From the NCBI RefSeq assembly GCF_900205925.1, contig NZ_OAOD01000014.1, forward strand, positions 24,135 to 88,134: a stretch of 64,000 nt of DNA. Reading direction: 5' to 3'. The notes under the pieces are model-generated. The model saw only the letters and a list, made by a program, of their open reading frames with translations. It ran no database searches and was not told the DNA's origin. The translations under genes were made by a program, and so were the position numbers. The stretch's first letter is position 1. Each line of letters opens with the position of its first letter. The DNA comes from Clostridium peptidivorans (GTDB taxonomy: Bacteria; Bacillota; Clostridia; Clostridiales; Clostridiaceae). Below are positions 49,480-58,933 of the stretch, one piece after another.

Positions 49480-51020
49480 ATGGAACAATTAGTTGAACAA
49501 ATTGTACACGTACAAATGCTCGACCAGCTTTGGTTGACGCTGTTATTATTAATTCCTATTGTTTTAATTGCTCGTACTGTTGTAGCTGGAACAAAATATT
49601 CTCCAATTCTAATTATAGTAATTTTTGGATTAGGGATGGGATTATCACTAGTTAACGGTAACATTGCTACACCTGGTTTAGATGAGTTTCCTATAGTAAA
49701 TTTAATGAGTAAGGTCACCATAACTGCATTAATAGCTTCCTTCTTTGTTGGAGGACAAGAACTAAAAAAATACTATCCCATGAAAAATTAGAAAGCGAAG
49801 ACATGTTTGTCCCCTCCGACGAGGAGATTATTCTTGGAACAAAACGTACACAACTTGTATTTATCCTAAGATTTTTCTTCATACTTCTTGGCATTGAAGG
49901 AGTTAATAGATTAATTTTAGGGGTTCCATCGGGTGATGAGCTTGCAAATTTTTATCCAATTATAGCCTATATCGGTATATCGGGTTCCATAATTTTAATC
50001 GATTACAAAGCAACAATAACGAATAAATCACAGTATATAAGAAAAGGTGTCTTTGAAATTATTGCTATTCTTTTCGTACTAGTTATTTCAGCCAACATTG
50101 CACAATGGATTAAACCAATCATTGCATTACCACAAATTTTCTTTGCTATGATTATATCCGCTGGGTTAGGTGCGGTATTATCTAATTGGAAGTTTGGTCC
50201 AACACTTAGATCATTGCTTTTTGCTGGAATTCCAGTAGTACTGGCAGCTAACTTTATAGTAGGTGGTTCACAAATTCTTGAAGCATTAAAACTTACTGAA
50301 ATGAAAGCTGTTCTAGCTTATGGCCTTTTGGGTCAGATATTTTGGATGTTTGGCGGTTTAACAACACTTATTCTATTTGGTAAAGCTAATCACGTACGTA
50401 ATCTTGCACCCGGCATGGCAGGATCACTTTCTCATTCTGGATTGACTGGAGCTTGTACCGCAGGTGATTTAGGACCTGATGCAGCATCTAGAGCTCCAAT
50501 TATGATAAATATTCCGTTCTTTGGTCATATATTTGTATTTTCAATACTTGCAGCAAGTGCAGCGCGTGGCTCCCTATTAGTTGGATGGGTTCTACCACTA
50601 GTTGCCATTGGCGTTGTATTAACAATAGCGTCCTTAAGAACACTTAGAGGTGCAAATGGTGAAGAAGCTGCAGAAGTTAAAGGCCTAATGCAGTACTCAT
50701 TTGGGATGCAGATAATTGCAGTATTTGGAAGTTTCCTAATGTTACACTTTAGTGGTATGCCAATAGATGACGCAGCTATGGCTACTTCATCAGCTATCTC
50801 TCACTTTGGATTGTTTGCAGCAGTTCAAGGAGGTATGTTTGGAGAGCAGGCAGCAGCTATGATTCCGTTTATTTTTGCTATGCCATTTTTAGTTCATCCA
50901 TTTGTGTTTGGTATGTTTGGTAAATCAGTTGAAAATGATGAAGTAATGCCTGCTAAGATAGTATATACATTAGCTGCTATTGGTGTAATAGGTGTTATGT
51001 ATTCCCTACTGTTTTCGTAA
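49480..51020 (+). pseudogene. Unrecognised 513-residue polytopic membrane protein, copy 2, frameshifted
   Basis: Homologous from end to end to the intact copy at 47418-48959. The span of 1541 bases is exactly one base short of the 1542 bases of copy 1. The break is at 49764-49770, where CTAAAAAAATACT has seven A against eight in copy 1; translation then ends after GGQELKKYYPMKN. An open frame resumes at 49803 and runs to the end, retaining all motifs such as SHSGLTGACTAGDLGPD. AAGGAG precedes the ATG. Absence of any other stop in 400 codons argues for a recent event, slippage control or a sequencing error rather than an old pseudogene. Confidence 0.85.
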
Positions 51021-51053
51021 CAAATCAATATAGATATTTTTGTATATGCTTTA

Positions 51054-51078
51054 AAGCCCTTCGCAATTGAAGGGTTTT
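51054..51078 (+). terminator. Terminator of the second membrane protein copy
   Basis: CCCTTC and GAAGGG pair around a six-base loop and TTTTATTTTATT follows. It parallels the terminator of copy 1. Confidence 0.8.
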
Positions 51079-51177
51079 ATTTTATTAAGCTAATATTTAT
51101 ATTCATTAGTCATAAGAAGTTTTAGAGTAAAACTTTTATCAGGATTCATGAAATACGCAAACTTATCAAAAATGTCT

Positions 51178-51207
51178 AGAGCCCATGCAAATCCACATGA
51201 GCTCACT
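51178..51207 (-). terminator. Terminator after the LolA-like lipoprotein gene
   Basis: GAGCTCATGT and GCATGGGCTC pair with small mismatches on the minus strand, followed after a few bases by five T. Confidence 0.6.
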
Positions 51208-51220
51208 GTAGTATTTTAAA

Positions 51221-52330
51221 TTATTTATAATACTGTAAGCTTTCTACTATTTTTTTACTTGCATCTATAGTAATTGAAGGATCTTGAATTAACAAATTGT
51301 AGTTGAATCCGTCTTCACTCCAAGTTATATATTTTATAGGTTCTTCCATAGCTGTTCCTTTTTTCCCTCTTACATTAATATCACTTTCACCATCAATCTT
51401 TGAATTATCTTTTTCAGGAACTTCATTCTCATAGAAAACTATAGTAGTTAAAATGAGTGCATCTACTCCGTTTTTTTCATAGGTCTGATTAATTTCCTTA
51501 TGCTTTATTGCTGGAGCATCCATGTAAGCAACACTTTTTAACTTATATCCACTATTTTCCGGTAATACTAAAATAGGTTTTCCTGCTATTTTTTCTGCCT
51601 GCTTCATATCAATTGTATTTTCTTTAGATCCACTCTCATCAATATTTTCGACTTTAACATCAGAAGGAATATTTTGAGTAAATACACTATTATCAAATTT
51701 AGAACTAAATTTTAGTTTCGTGTACTCTATACCTGTTTTCATATTAGAGTTTTCTGACGTATTCTTTACAACAAACCAGCTATCCTCATCTATCCAATAG
51801 TTAACCTCCCCTATAAGACTATTTTTTTGTTTTGGATTGGCATAAAGGTGATAGGTTTTAAATCCATTAATTTTTTCTTCACCTTTATAAGTTAAATCAT
51901 GCGTCTTTGATATACTGCTAAGTTGTTTTATAATCTGGGACTTATAATCACTTCCATTGTCTAATGAATTGTTTATCGCCTTCATGCTCATAGCTTTTTT
52001 GCTTTTTTCCATATATATTAATATTTTATCACCATCATTAGTGGATATTGTCTTTCCTTCAGTATTTGAATCAGCTTCATAGCGCCTTCTCATTTTATTT
52101 CCTGAGTTATCTGCCCATTCCTTTATGGTACCTGTTTCATTTAATTTGCCATTTTCATATATCTCCATTTTAGCTTCACCATAATAAGATTTAGGTTTTT
52201 CATAAGCATTCATAGCTTTATTTATAACTTCTCCTGGTATTATCGTATCTTGCTTTAAACTACTGCATCCTTGAAATAAACTTGCTGCTATTAAACCCGC
52301 AGCAAAAATTGATAATGTTCTTTTCTTCAT
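51221..52330 (-). CDS. LolA/RseB-like lipoprotein with DUF4367-like C-terminal domain
   Basis: A 369-residue exported lipoprotein; signal peptide with lipobox SLFQGC. Residues 35-225 look like the LolA-type half-barrel found in MucB/RseB-like proteins (SYYGEAKMEIYENGKLNETG, INGFKTYHLYANPKQKNSLI, YWIDEDSWFVVKNT). The C-terminal part (IAGKPILVLPENSGYKLKSV, ITWSEDGFNYNLLIQDPSIT) resembles DUF4367, common in clostridial envelope stress proteins. AAAGGAG precedes the ATG. It lies after a two-component pair on the same strand, and may be its sensed or regulated envelope factor; that link is inference. Confidence 0.75.
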   Translation of the reverse strand: MKKRTLSIFAAGLIAASLFQGCSSLKQDTIIPGEVINKAMNAYEKPKSYYGEAKMEIYENGKLNETGTIKEWADNSGNKMRRRYEADSNTEGKTISTNDGDKILIYMEKSKKAMSMKAINNSLDNGSDYKSQIIKQLSSISKTHDLTYKGEEKINGFKTYHLYANPKQKNSLIGEVNYWIDEDSWFVVKNTSENSNMKTGIEYTKLKFSSKFDNSVFTQNIPSDVKVENIDESGSKENTIDMKQAEKIAGKPILVLPENSGYKLKSVAYMDAPAIKHKEINQTYEKNGVDALILTTIVFYENEVPEKDNSKIDGESDINVRGKKGTAMEEPIKYITWSEDGFNYNLLIQDPSITIDASKKIVESLQYYK

Positions 52331-52463
52331 AATAAAACCTCTCCTTTTAATTTCTTTCTAAATTTCTTAAACTTATATATACATTATATAAACATTTTCT
52401 TTATTTCTACTAAACTTAATAATTTCTTTATAATTTTAAAATTGTGAACGCACTAAAAAGAGA

Positions 52464-52486
52464 AAGTGATGTTCCAAACATCACTT
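52464..52486 (-). terminator. Terminator after the histidine kinase gene
   Basis: AAGTGATGTT pairs with AACATCACTT across a three-base loop, with CTCTTTTT following on the minus strand. Confidence 0.75.
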
Positions 52487-52520
52487 ATGATATGAATCAC
52501 TTATGATATGAATCACTTAT
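52482..52520. repeat. 16-bp tandem duplication across the kinase stop codon
   Basis: CACTTATGATATGAAT is present twice in a row (52482-52497 and 52498-52513) plus seven bases of a third. The kinase stop codon lies at the boundary, so the repeat decides the last residues (SDSYHK). Confidence 0.8.
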
Positions 52521-53954
52521 AGGTATCCAACATGCAAAAGCTGTACTAGCTCCTTCTGAAAATACTTTAACTTCACCATTATGCTTTTCAATTACAAGCT
52601 TAACAATACTTAGTCCTAGACCTACACCGTTCCACAGCTTTTTATTTCTAGAATTGTCACTTTGATAAAATGGCATAAATATTTTCTCTTTTTCCTTGTC
52701 TATAATATTTTCTCCCTGATTTTTAACCAAAATTAATAAACCTTCTTTTTTCCAAGGACCTATTTCATTTATAAATTTTTCTTCAAGCCATTCTGGTACT
52801 TTACCCTCTAATGAAAATGCTCCCATCCATATATTCCCCTGTATAGGGGTATACCTTAAAGCGTTTACCATTAAATTGTCCACTACCCTTGTCATTTGTC
52901 TTACGTCCACTTTATATTTACCTTGAATATTTATATCCACATTAAGTTTTATTTTCTTTTTCTCACAGGATTCATCATAACCTGAAAACAACATTTCAAA
53001 GAACTCGGAGCCTTCAAGCTCTACAAAATTCATTTTATATTCTGTAGTAAGAAGATTATACATCATCAGATCATCTATCATATTTTTCATATAATCACTC
53101 TTATTCAGTATAACTAAAGCCTTATCTTTATTATTTTTTATGTCCAAATTTTCGTCATTAGCCATAGCCTCAGCATAAGCTCTTATTGCAGTTAATGGTG
53201 TTTTCAAATCATGGGATATAGCAGATATCATATACTCCTTTGATTTTTGCTGCTCATCTATAATTTTTCTTTTCTCTTCAATATCTTTCTTCATATCGTT
53301 GAAGTGACTTATAAGTTCACCTATCTCATCACTATGTTTATAATCCACAATGTTTTTATCTCCTAGAGCAAACTTATTCATTCCTTCTACTAGAAGTTTA
53401 ATAGGCCTATTAAGTTTTTTGTTTAAAAGAAGCATTACTGAAATAAAGATAACTATGATTATCAATACAAAAAATAAAACTGTAATAACAGTTCTATAGT
53501 TTATAGCTTCAACAAACTTTTCTCTTGCTATAGTTATTTCATAAAATCCTGCAAGTGTGCTAACTTTAAATACAGGCATTTTCAATGTATATGCTCTAGT
53601 CCCTGTTTGTATTTTGCATAAATTAGAATACAAATTATCTTTTTGAATATAACTTATCATATTATCGTCTGAAGAATATATTTGCTGACCAACCGTATTA
53701 TATAATTGTATTTTTACAGAACTCTTATCTTCATCAGCTACAATTTTTTTATCTTTTAAAGAATATCCATTGTACATATCTGGATTATCTAATTGCTGTT
53801 GATATGTTTTAAATTTAGTCATAGCAGATATATAATCCTCAACTTGAGTATTTTTATTGTAATTGCCTATAATTATAAATAGTAATACACCTAAAATTAC
53901 TGGCGTCAGCATAACTATCAAGTGAGACAATATAAGCCACTTTTTAAGTTTCAT
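52497..53954 (-). CDS. Sensor histidine kinase
   Basis: A 485-residue membrane kinase with segments near residues 9-31 and 160-182, an external domain between them, HAMP near 182-235 (KLNRPIKLLVEGMNKFALGD), H-box AISHDLKTPLTAIRAYAEAM and ATPase motifs NLMVNALRYTPIQG, VKNQGENIIDKEKEK and GVGLGLSIVKLVIE. Its start overlaps the regulator gene by 11 bases. A lipoprotein gene follows after a terminator. Confidence 0.9.
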   Translation of the reverse strand: MKLKKWLILSHLIVMLTPVILGVLLFIIIGNYNKNTQVEDYISAMTKFKTYQQQLDNPDMYNGYSLKDKKIVADEDKSSVKIQLYNTVGQQIYSSDDNMISYIQKDNLYSNLCKIQTGTRAYTLKMPVFKVSTLAGFYEITIAREKFVEAINYRTVITVLFFVLIIIVIFISVMLLLNKKLNRPIKLLVEGMNKFALGDKNIVDYKHSDEIGELISHFNDMKKDIEEKRKIIDEQQKSKEYMISAISHDLKTPLTAIRAYAEAMANDENLDIKNNKDKALVILNKSDYMKNMIDDLMMYNLLTTEYKMNFVELEGSEFFEMLFSGYDESCEKKKIKLNVDINIQGKYKVDVRQMTRVVDNLMVNALRYTPIQGNIWMGAFSLEGKVPEWLEEKFINEIGPWKKEGLLILVKNQGENIIDKEKEKIFMPFYQSDNSRNKKLWNGVGLGLSIVKLVIEKHNGEVKVFSEGASTAFACWIPISDSYHK

Positions 53955-54657
53955 ATATGTTTTCCCCTATAAACTTATAGCCTGTTCCCCATACAGTCTG
54001 AATAAAATCAGGATTTTTGCTGCTATCTCTTAGTTTTTCTCTTAATTCCTTAATATGCACTGTAACTGTATTGTTACCTTCTACATCTACACTCTGCCAT
54101 ATATGCTGATACAATTCTTCCTTTGAAAATACCTTATTAGGATTTTGTGCCATTAGCTGTAGTAATTCAAATTCTTTTAAAGTCACTTGAATCTCTTTTT
54201 CTTCAATAGTAACTTTTCTTTCTTCTGGTATAATAATAAGACCTTTTTTAAATACTAATTTTTCATTTGAGATCGATCCTCTATCTGTCTTTCTATATCT
54301 TCTTAAATGTGCTTCAACCCTTGCAGAAACTTCAGTTAGACTGAAAGGTTTCGTTACATAATCATCTGCACCAATTTTTAATCCCTTTACTTTATCCATA
54401 TCCGTTTGTTTTGCACTAACTATTATTATAGGTATATCTTCATTAATCCATCTTATATTTTTACAAAGAGTAAAGCCATCCATCTCTGGAAGCATTATAT
54501 CTATCATTACTAATCCAAATTGGTATTTTTTAAAATCTTCTAACCCTTCCTTACCAGTAGATGACCAATTAATCTCATAACCTTCTTTTTCAAGATGTTC
54601 TTTTAAAATATTTGCAATTGCTTCATCATCTTCAACTATTAATAGCCTTTCTTTCAT
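53944..54657 (-). CDS. OmpR family response regulator
   Basis: A 237-residue regulator: receiver with VEDDEAI pocket, phospho-acceptor Asp in LVMIDIMLPEMDG and Lys in DDYVTKPFSL; C-terminal winged helix with WQSVDVEGNNTVTVHIKELR and GTGYKFIGE. GGGAGGA precedes the ATG. It is cotranscribed with and translationally coupled to the kinase at 52497-53954. Confidence 0.92.
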   Translation of the reverse strand: MKERLLIVEDDEAIANILKEHLEKEGYEINWSSTGKEGLEDFKKYQFGLVMIDIMLPEMDGFTLCKNIRWINEDIPIIIVSAKQTDMDKVKGLKIGADDYVTKPFSLTEVSARVEAHLRRYRKTDRGSISNEKLVFKKGLIIIPEERKVTIEEKEIQVTLKEFELLQLMAQNPNKVFSKEELYQHIWQSVDVEGNNTVTVHIKELREKLRDSSKNPDFIQTVWGTGYKFIGENIYET

Positions 54658-54802
54658 TATTTCCTCCCTATGAGATATCTTATATTCAAATTATACAACC
54701 TTCTTTTTAGACTTTATAAAATTTTATAATTTCTTTATAATTTGAAACCTTGCAAAGTTTCACTATCCTCTTGCTGTATAATTTAATTTTTTCAAACATG
54801 TT

Positions 54803-56254
54803 TTACAAGTTTAATTTAAATACCGTTTTATACTCTGCACACTGTTCAAGTATTAAACTTCCTCCATGCCTTTGTATTATTTTATTTGCTATAGAAAGAC
54901 CTAATCCCGTACCTCCTTTTGTATATCTTGATTTATCACCTCTTGTAAATGGTTCAAATACTTTTTCTTTTAAATTTTCATCAATTCCAATTCCATCATC
55001 TGCAATTATTAATTGTATTCCATCAGTATTATTATTTAATTCTATTTTTACTTTTGTTCCCCGGCAATTATACTTTAGCGCATTTGTAATAATATTCGAA
55101 ATTGCCCTTCCCATTTCCACCTTATCAAATTTATACATAACTTCATGTTCAGGTAAATCTATTTTTAATTGAAACTTCTTCTCTTGAAATTCATTATAAA
55201 ATTCAGATACTATTTCTCTTATAAATTCCGAAAAATCCTGTTCCTCTTTATTAATTGAATACTGGCTATTATCAAGTTTTGTAAACTCATGAAGATTTTC
55301 AATCAATAAAGTTGCTCTTTCTGATTTGTTATATATTATATTTAGATATTTTTTAATTTTTTCTTCATCTTCTACAACTCCATCACATAATACCTTAGAA
55401 TACCCTCTTATAGATGTTAATGGAGTTTTTAAATCGTGAGATATATCTGCTAAAAGCTGCTGTCTTAAATTTTCCAGCCTCCTTCTTTCACTTTCTGAGA
55501 TTTCAATTTTTTCAGCCATAAAGTTAAAAGCATCTTTTATTTCTGCAAATTCATTCTCTGCATTAAAGTCAATTCGAGTAGAATAATCTCCTTCGGTCAT
55601 TTTCTTTATGCCTTCTAGTATTTTCCTTAAAGGTTTCACTATTTTTTTAGAAGTTAAATAAGCATATAAAAATACTGAAACAATCAAAAATATTATAATT
55701 ATTAATATACTAATAACTATACTAATAGCAGCCTTTTCGATATATTTATCCGGTGAAGGTACAATATCTACATTTATACTTATAATCTTAGGTGGTACTT
55801 TAACTACACAATAAAATTTTTCTTTATTATTATTAAAAGAAGCAATGGAATAAAAATAAGACTTATCACTTTTTAAATTATTATAATTTAAATCCATAAA
55901 ATTAAGCAGTTCATCTTCACTATAAACTATCCTATTATCCTTTTTATTGCCTTTAACATAAATTACCTTTTTATTCGAATCCAGTATTTCAACCCAGCCA
56001 CCATGAGAAATAATTTCAGATGCATCAATATTTTTATAATCACTTCTTACAATTCTTGATGCCATAAAAAATTTTTGAGTATCTTTTACATATTCTTCTG
56101 ACAAAACCATCTTTCCTATGGTGAAAATTATAAGACCTATGCTAACTAAAAAAACAATTAATATAAGAAATACAAATGCAATATAGTCCTTAAGCATAGT
56201 AATATATAACTTTTTAAACCTTTTTCTTATATTTTTAAATATTTTAAAATCCAT
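54803..56254 (-). CDS. Sensor histidine kinase
   Basis: A 483-residue membrane kinase with segments near residues 22-46 and 178-200 around an external domain, HAMP near 200-255 (SKKIVKPLRKILEGIKKMTE), H-box DISHDLKTPLTSIRGYSKVL and ATPase motifs NIITNALKYNCRG, IADDGIGIDENLKEK and GGTGLGLSIANKI. It is the fourth gene of an operon with two CPBP proteases and a response regulator. Confidence 0.9.
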   Translation of the reverse strand: MDFKIFKNIRKRFKKLYITMLKDYIAFVFLILIVFLVSIGLIIFTIGKMVLSEEYVKDTQKFFMASRIVRSDYKNIDASEIISHGGWVEILDSNKKVIYVKGNKKDNRIVYSEDELLNFMDLNYNNLKSDKSYFYSIASFNNNKEKFYCVVKVPPKIISINVDIVPSPDKYIEKAAISIVISILIIIIFLIVSVFLYAYLTSKKIVKPLRKILEGIKKMTEGDYSTRIDFNAENEFAEIKDAFNFMAEKIEISESERRRLENLRQQLLADISHDLKTPLTSIRGYSKVLCDGVVEDEEKIKKYLNIIYNKSERATLLIENLHEFTKLDNSQYSINKEEQDFSEFIREIVSEFYNEFQEKKFQLKIDLPEHEVMYKFDKVEMGRAISNIITNALKYNCRGTKVKIELNNNTDGIQLIIADDGIGIDENLKEKVFEPFTRGDKSRYTKGGTGLGLSIANKIIQRHGGSLILEQCAEYKTVFKLNL

Positions 56255-56273
56255 GTATCATATACCCCATATA

Positions 56274-56972
56274 TTACGAATTTTCTCCTTCAAATTTATA
56301 GCCAAGGCCTCTTATTGTTTTTAAGTATACTGGATTTTTAGAATCTTCCTCAATTTTATCTCTAAGCTTACTAATATGAACCATTATTGTATTATCATCA
56401 CCATAAAATGGCTCATTCCAAACATACTCAAAAATCTGTTTTTTTGTAAATACTTTTTTAGGATTACCCATTAAAAGCAATAAAAGCTTGTACTCTGTTG
56501 ATGTAAGTTGTATATACTCATTTCTTTTACAAAGTGTACAGGAATCCCTGTCAAGTCTTAAGTCTCTAATTACCAAATCTTTTATAGGTTCTTCTTCAAT
56601 ATAGTTAAATTCACAAAATCTTCTCAGCTGAGCCTTTACTCTTGCTAAAACTTCAAGAGGATCGCAAGGCTTAGCAATATAATCATCAGCACCAAGCTCA
56701 AGGCCTAATATTTTATCACTAATTTCACTTTTTGCAGACATCATGATAACAGGAATTTTATATCTCTGCCTTATAATTTTTATAAGTTCATATCCATCCA
56801 TATTAGGCATCATTATATCAATTATTGCAATGTCAACAGCCTCATTCTTTAAAATATCTAATGCACTAAATCCATCATGAGCTTCAAGTATTTCATAGCC
56901 ATCCTTTTCTAAATACAAAGTCAATAGCTCTATTATTTCCTGTTCATCATCAGCAATTAAAACTTTTTTCAT
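56274..56972 (-). CDS. OmpR family response regulator
   Basis: A 232-residue regulator with receiver (ADDEQE pocket, Asp in IAIIDIMMPNMDG, Lys in DYIAKPCDPLE) and winged-helix output (WNEPFYGDDNTIMVHISKLR, GLGYKFEGE). It lies 19 bases before its kinase and 26 bases after a CPBP gene on the same strand, all one operon. Confidence 0.92.
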   Translation of the reverse strand: MKKVLIADDEQEIIELLTLYLEKDGYEILEAHDGFSALDILKNEAVDIAIIDIMMPNMDGYELIKIIRQRYKIPVIMMSAKSEISDKILGLELGADDYIAKPCDPLEVLARVKAQLRRFCEFNYIEEEPIKDLVIRDLRLDRDSCTLCKRNEYIQLTSTEYKLLLLLMGNPKKVFTKKQIFEYVWNEPFYGDDNTIMVHISKLRDKIEEDSKNPVYLKTIRGLGYKFEGENS

Positions 56973-56998
56973 AAACTACAACTTCCTTTTCGTTTTTA

Positions 56999-57802
56999 TT
57001 AAATTTTATACTTTCTATAATTTATATACGCATACAAAACGTATATAATTAATAATATAATACCTAAAACAAGAAAGCTAGAATTAACAGTTAAATCATT
57101 TCCTTGGCTCACAGTACTGCTTAAATTTCGAATAAACGTAATTAAATTATTTAAAGCATGTAACAATATTGCTGGTATTAAAGACTTATATTTATAAACA
57201 AGAACAGCACAGCTTATCCCTAAAAATAAAAGTATAGGATTAGGAGTCATATGAACCATAAGAAAGATTAATGAAGAAAATATAATTGATTTACCCATTC
57301 CATATTTATTATATAGTCTATTCATTAATATTCCTCTAAAAATATACTCTTCTGTTACAGGAGCTGCTATAACCGCTGCAGCAAAGCTTATACATTTAAT
57401 AAATGTTGTATCTATATCATGAGGTCTATCTACCATCTTTGATTGCAAACTACTTAATATATTAGGATTTATATAATTTACTAAGAAGAGCATTAGTAAA
57501 ATCACTCCTATACCACCTATATAAGTTACTATCAAGGTTACTGGAATTTCAAATATGAATCCCCTTTTAGAAGGTTTTTTTACAAAACTACTAAGATGGA
57601 TATTATTTTTTTTTATAAATTCCACTACCAATAAGAACCATACAGTAGTAATTACAAATGATATAACCTCAATATAGTTATCTGTTATAGCAATTTTACA
57701 AAGCTTTGAAAGTATCATAATTACGATACCCAAAAATAATGTAATAACCATTTTAACAAATAGCCCTTTTATTTTAATTTCTTTAAATAATTGAAAATCC
57801 AT
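56999..57802 (-). CDS. CPBP family intramembrane glutamic endopeptidase
   Basis: A 267-residue protein with about eight membrane segments. Catalytic motifs are TEEYIFRGILMNRLY (EExxxR), SLIFLMVHMTPN (FxxxH) and LLHALNNLITF (HxxxN-like), complete for a glutamic protease of the Rce1/CPBP (Abi) family. GGGAG precedes the ATG. It is the second of two adjacent CPBP genes. In Gram-positive bacteria such proteins often process or protect against peptides, or adjust membrane signalling; here a two-component pair is cotranscribed. Confidence 0.88.
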   Translation of the reverse strand: MDFQLFKEIKIKGLFVKMVITLFLGIVIMILSKLCKIAITDNYIEVISFVITTVWFLLVVEFIKKNNIHLSSFVKKPSKRGFIFEIPVTLIVTYIGGIGVILLMLFLVNYINPNILSSLQSKMVDRPHDIDTTFIKCISFAAAVIAAPVTEEYIFRGILMNRLYNKYGMGKSIIFSSLIFLMVHMTPNPILLFLGISCAVLVYKYKSLIPAILLHALNNLITFIRNLSSTVSQGNDLTVNSSFLVLGIILLIIYVLYAYINYRKYKI

Positions 57803-57840
57803 ATTTTTTCTCCCTTTTACTGAAATCTTTTTAAAATCCC

Positions 57841-58695
57841 TTAATTTAAAATTTGTATTAATGATTTATTTTTAGTTCTTATTTCTCTTAGTGTTGCTTT
57901 AATAAAGTAACCACTCATTACTACTGAAGCTATCAAAAACAAAATACCAAATATTAGCCAATACAAATTAAAATCATTCATAGTAATACTTTCTTGCGAT
58001 GCGCCCTTTGACATAACAAATGATATAACTTGTACTACAGAAACAATAAAATTATTAATAATATGAATTACTGAAGTAACAAATATATTTTTAGTTCTTA
58101 AATATATTAATGACATACATATTCCAAAAACAACTGCTGACACCACTCCTAAAGTATAATGAATCATCCCAAATAGAATAGAGGACAATATTACAGCCTT
58201 CTTAATCCCCATTTTCATTTTCAATCTATTTAATATAACTCCTCTAAACATAAATTCTTCAGTTATAGGTCCTATAAAGGATACTCCAATAGCATTGACA
58301 ATAGTACTATATAAAGTACTTGTGTCTGGTTCATTCGTTTCATTAAGTATTTCATTAATTAGTGACGGTGAAATATACCTTACCACATAGATTACAGTTA
58401 TAAAAAGACCTATAGTCAAAGTAATGTTTATTAAAATACTAAAAACTATATCTTTACTATTTAAGGTACTTCTTAAATTAATTATTTCTTTTTTTACATT
58501 AACACTTGATTTTTTTAATTTCAATATAAACCATAATAAAATTCCCAAATTAACTAATAAAAGCAATAAATTTTCATCCAACAGTTTGGATGATTTTACT
58601 ACATTTAATTCAGAAATTATGCAGAAAAAAACTACTACACTGATATAAACTAGTACCAATTTTCTTATTTTTATACTTTCAAAAAACTCTTCCAT
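57841..58695 (-). CDS. CPBP family intramembrane glutamic endopeptidase
   Basis: A 284-residue protein with about eight membrane segments and motifs TEEFMFRGVILNRLK, SSILFGMIHYTLG and SVIHIINNFIV. It is a diverged paralogue of the next gene, which it precedes by 38 bases. AAAGGAG precedes the ATG. It heads the CPBP-CPBP-regulator-kinase operon; the pairing suggests proteolysis in the membrane coupled to envelope sensing. Confidence 0.88.
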   Translation of the reverse strand: MEEFFESIKIRKLVLVYISVVVFFCIISELNVVKSSKLLDENLLLLLVNLGILLWFILKLKKSSVNVKKEIINLRSTLNSKDIVFSILINITLTIGLFITVIYVVRYISPSLINEILNETNEPDTSTLYSTIVNAIGVSFIGPITEEFMFRGVILNRLKMKMGIKKAVILSSILFGMIHYTLGVVSAVVFGICMSLIYLRTKNIFVTSVIHIINNFIVSVVQVISFVMSKGASQESITMNDFNLYWLIFGILFLIASVVMSGYFIKATLREIRTKNKSLIQILN

Positions 58696-58873
58696 TTATC
58701 ACAATCTCCTTTTTCAAATTACTATACTCTAAGTTTATATATGAATTATTTCACTTGCCTTAACGTAACCTTAAAGTTTCCTTAATAAATAAAATTTTCC
58801 ACTGATAAGCTTAAGTGTATATATCCCATTAACATTTCAATATATAATAGAATTTATTTATTGCAAGAAAAAA

Positions 58874-58903
58874 GCCTAAGCAGAAATATACTTCCACTTA
58901 GGC
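58874..58903 (-). terminator. Terminator after the chemoreceptor gene
   Basis: GCCTAAG and CTTAGGC close a hairpin with further inner pairing (TGGAAG/CTTCT-like), followed by six T on the minus strand. Confidence 0.8.
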
Positions 58904-58933
58904 ATATGTTACAATATTCCATTAGGTTTTATT

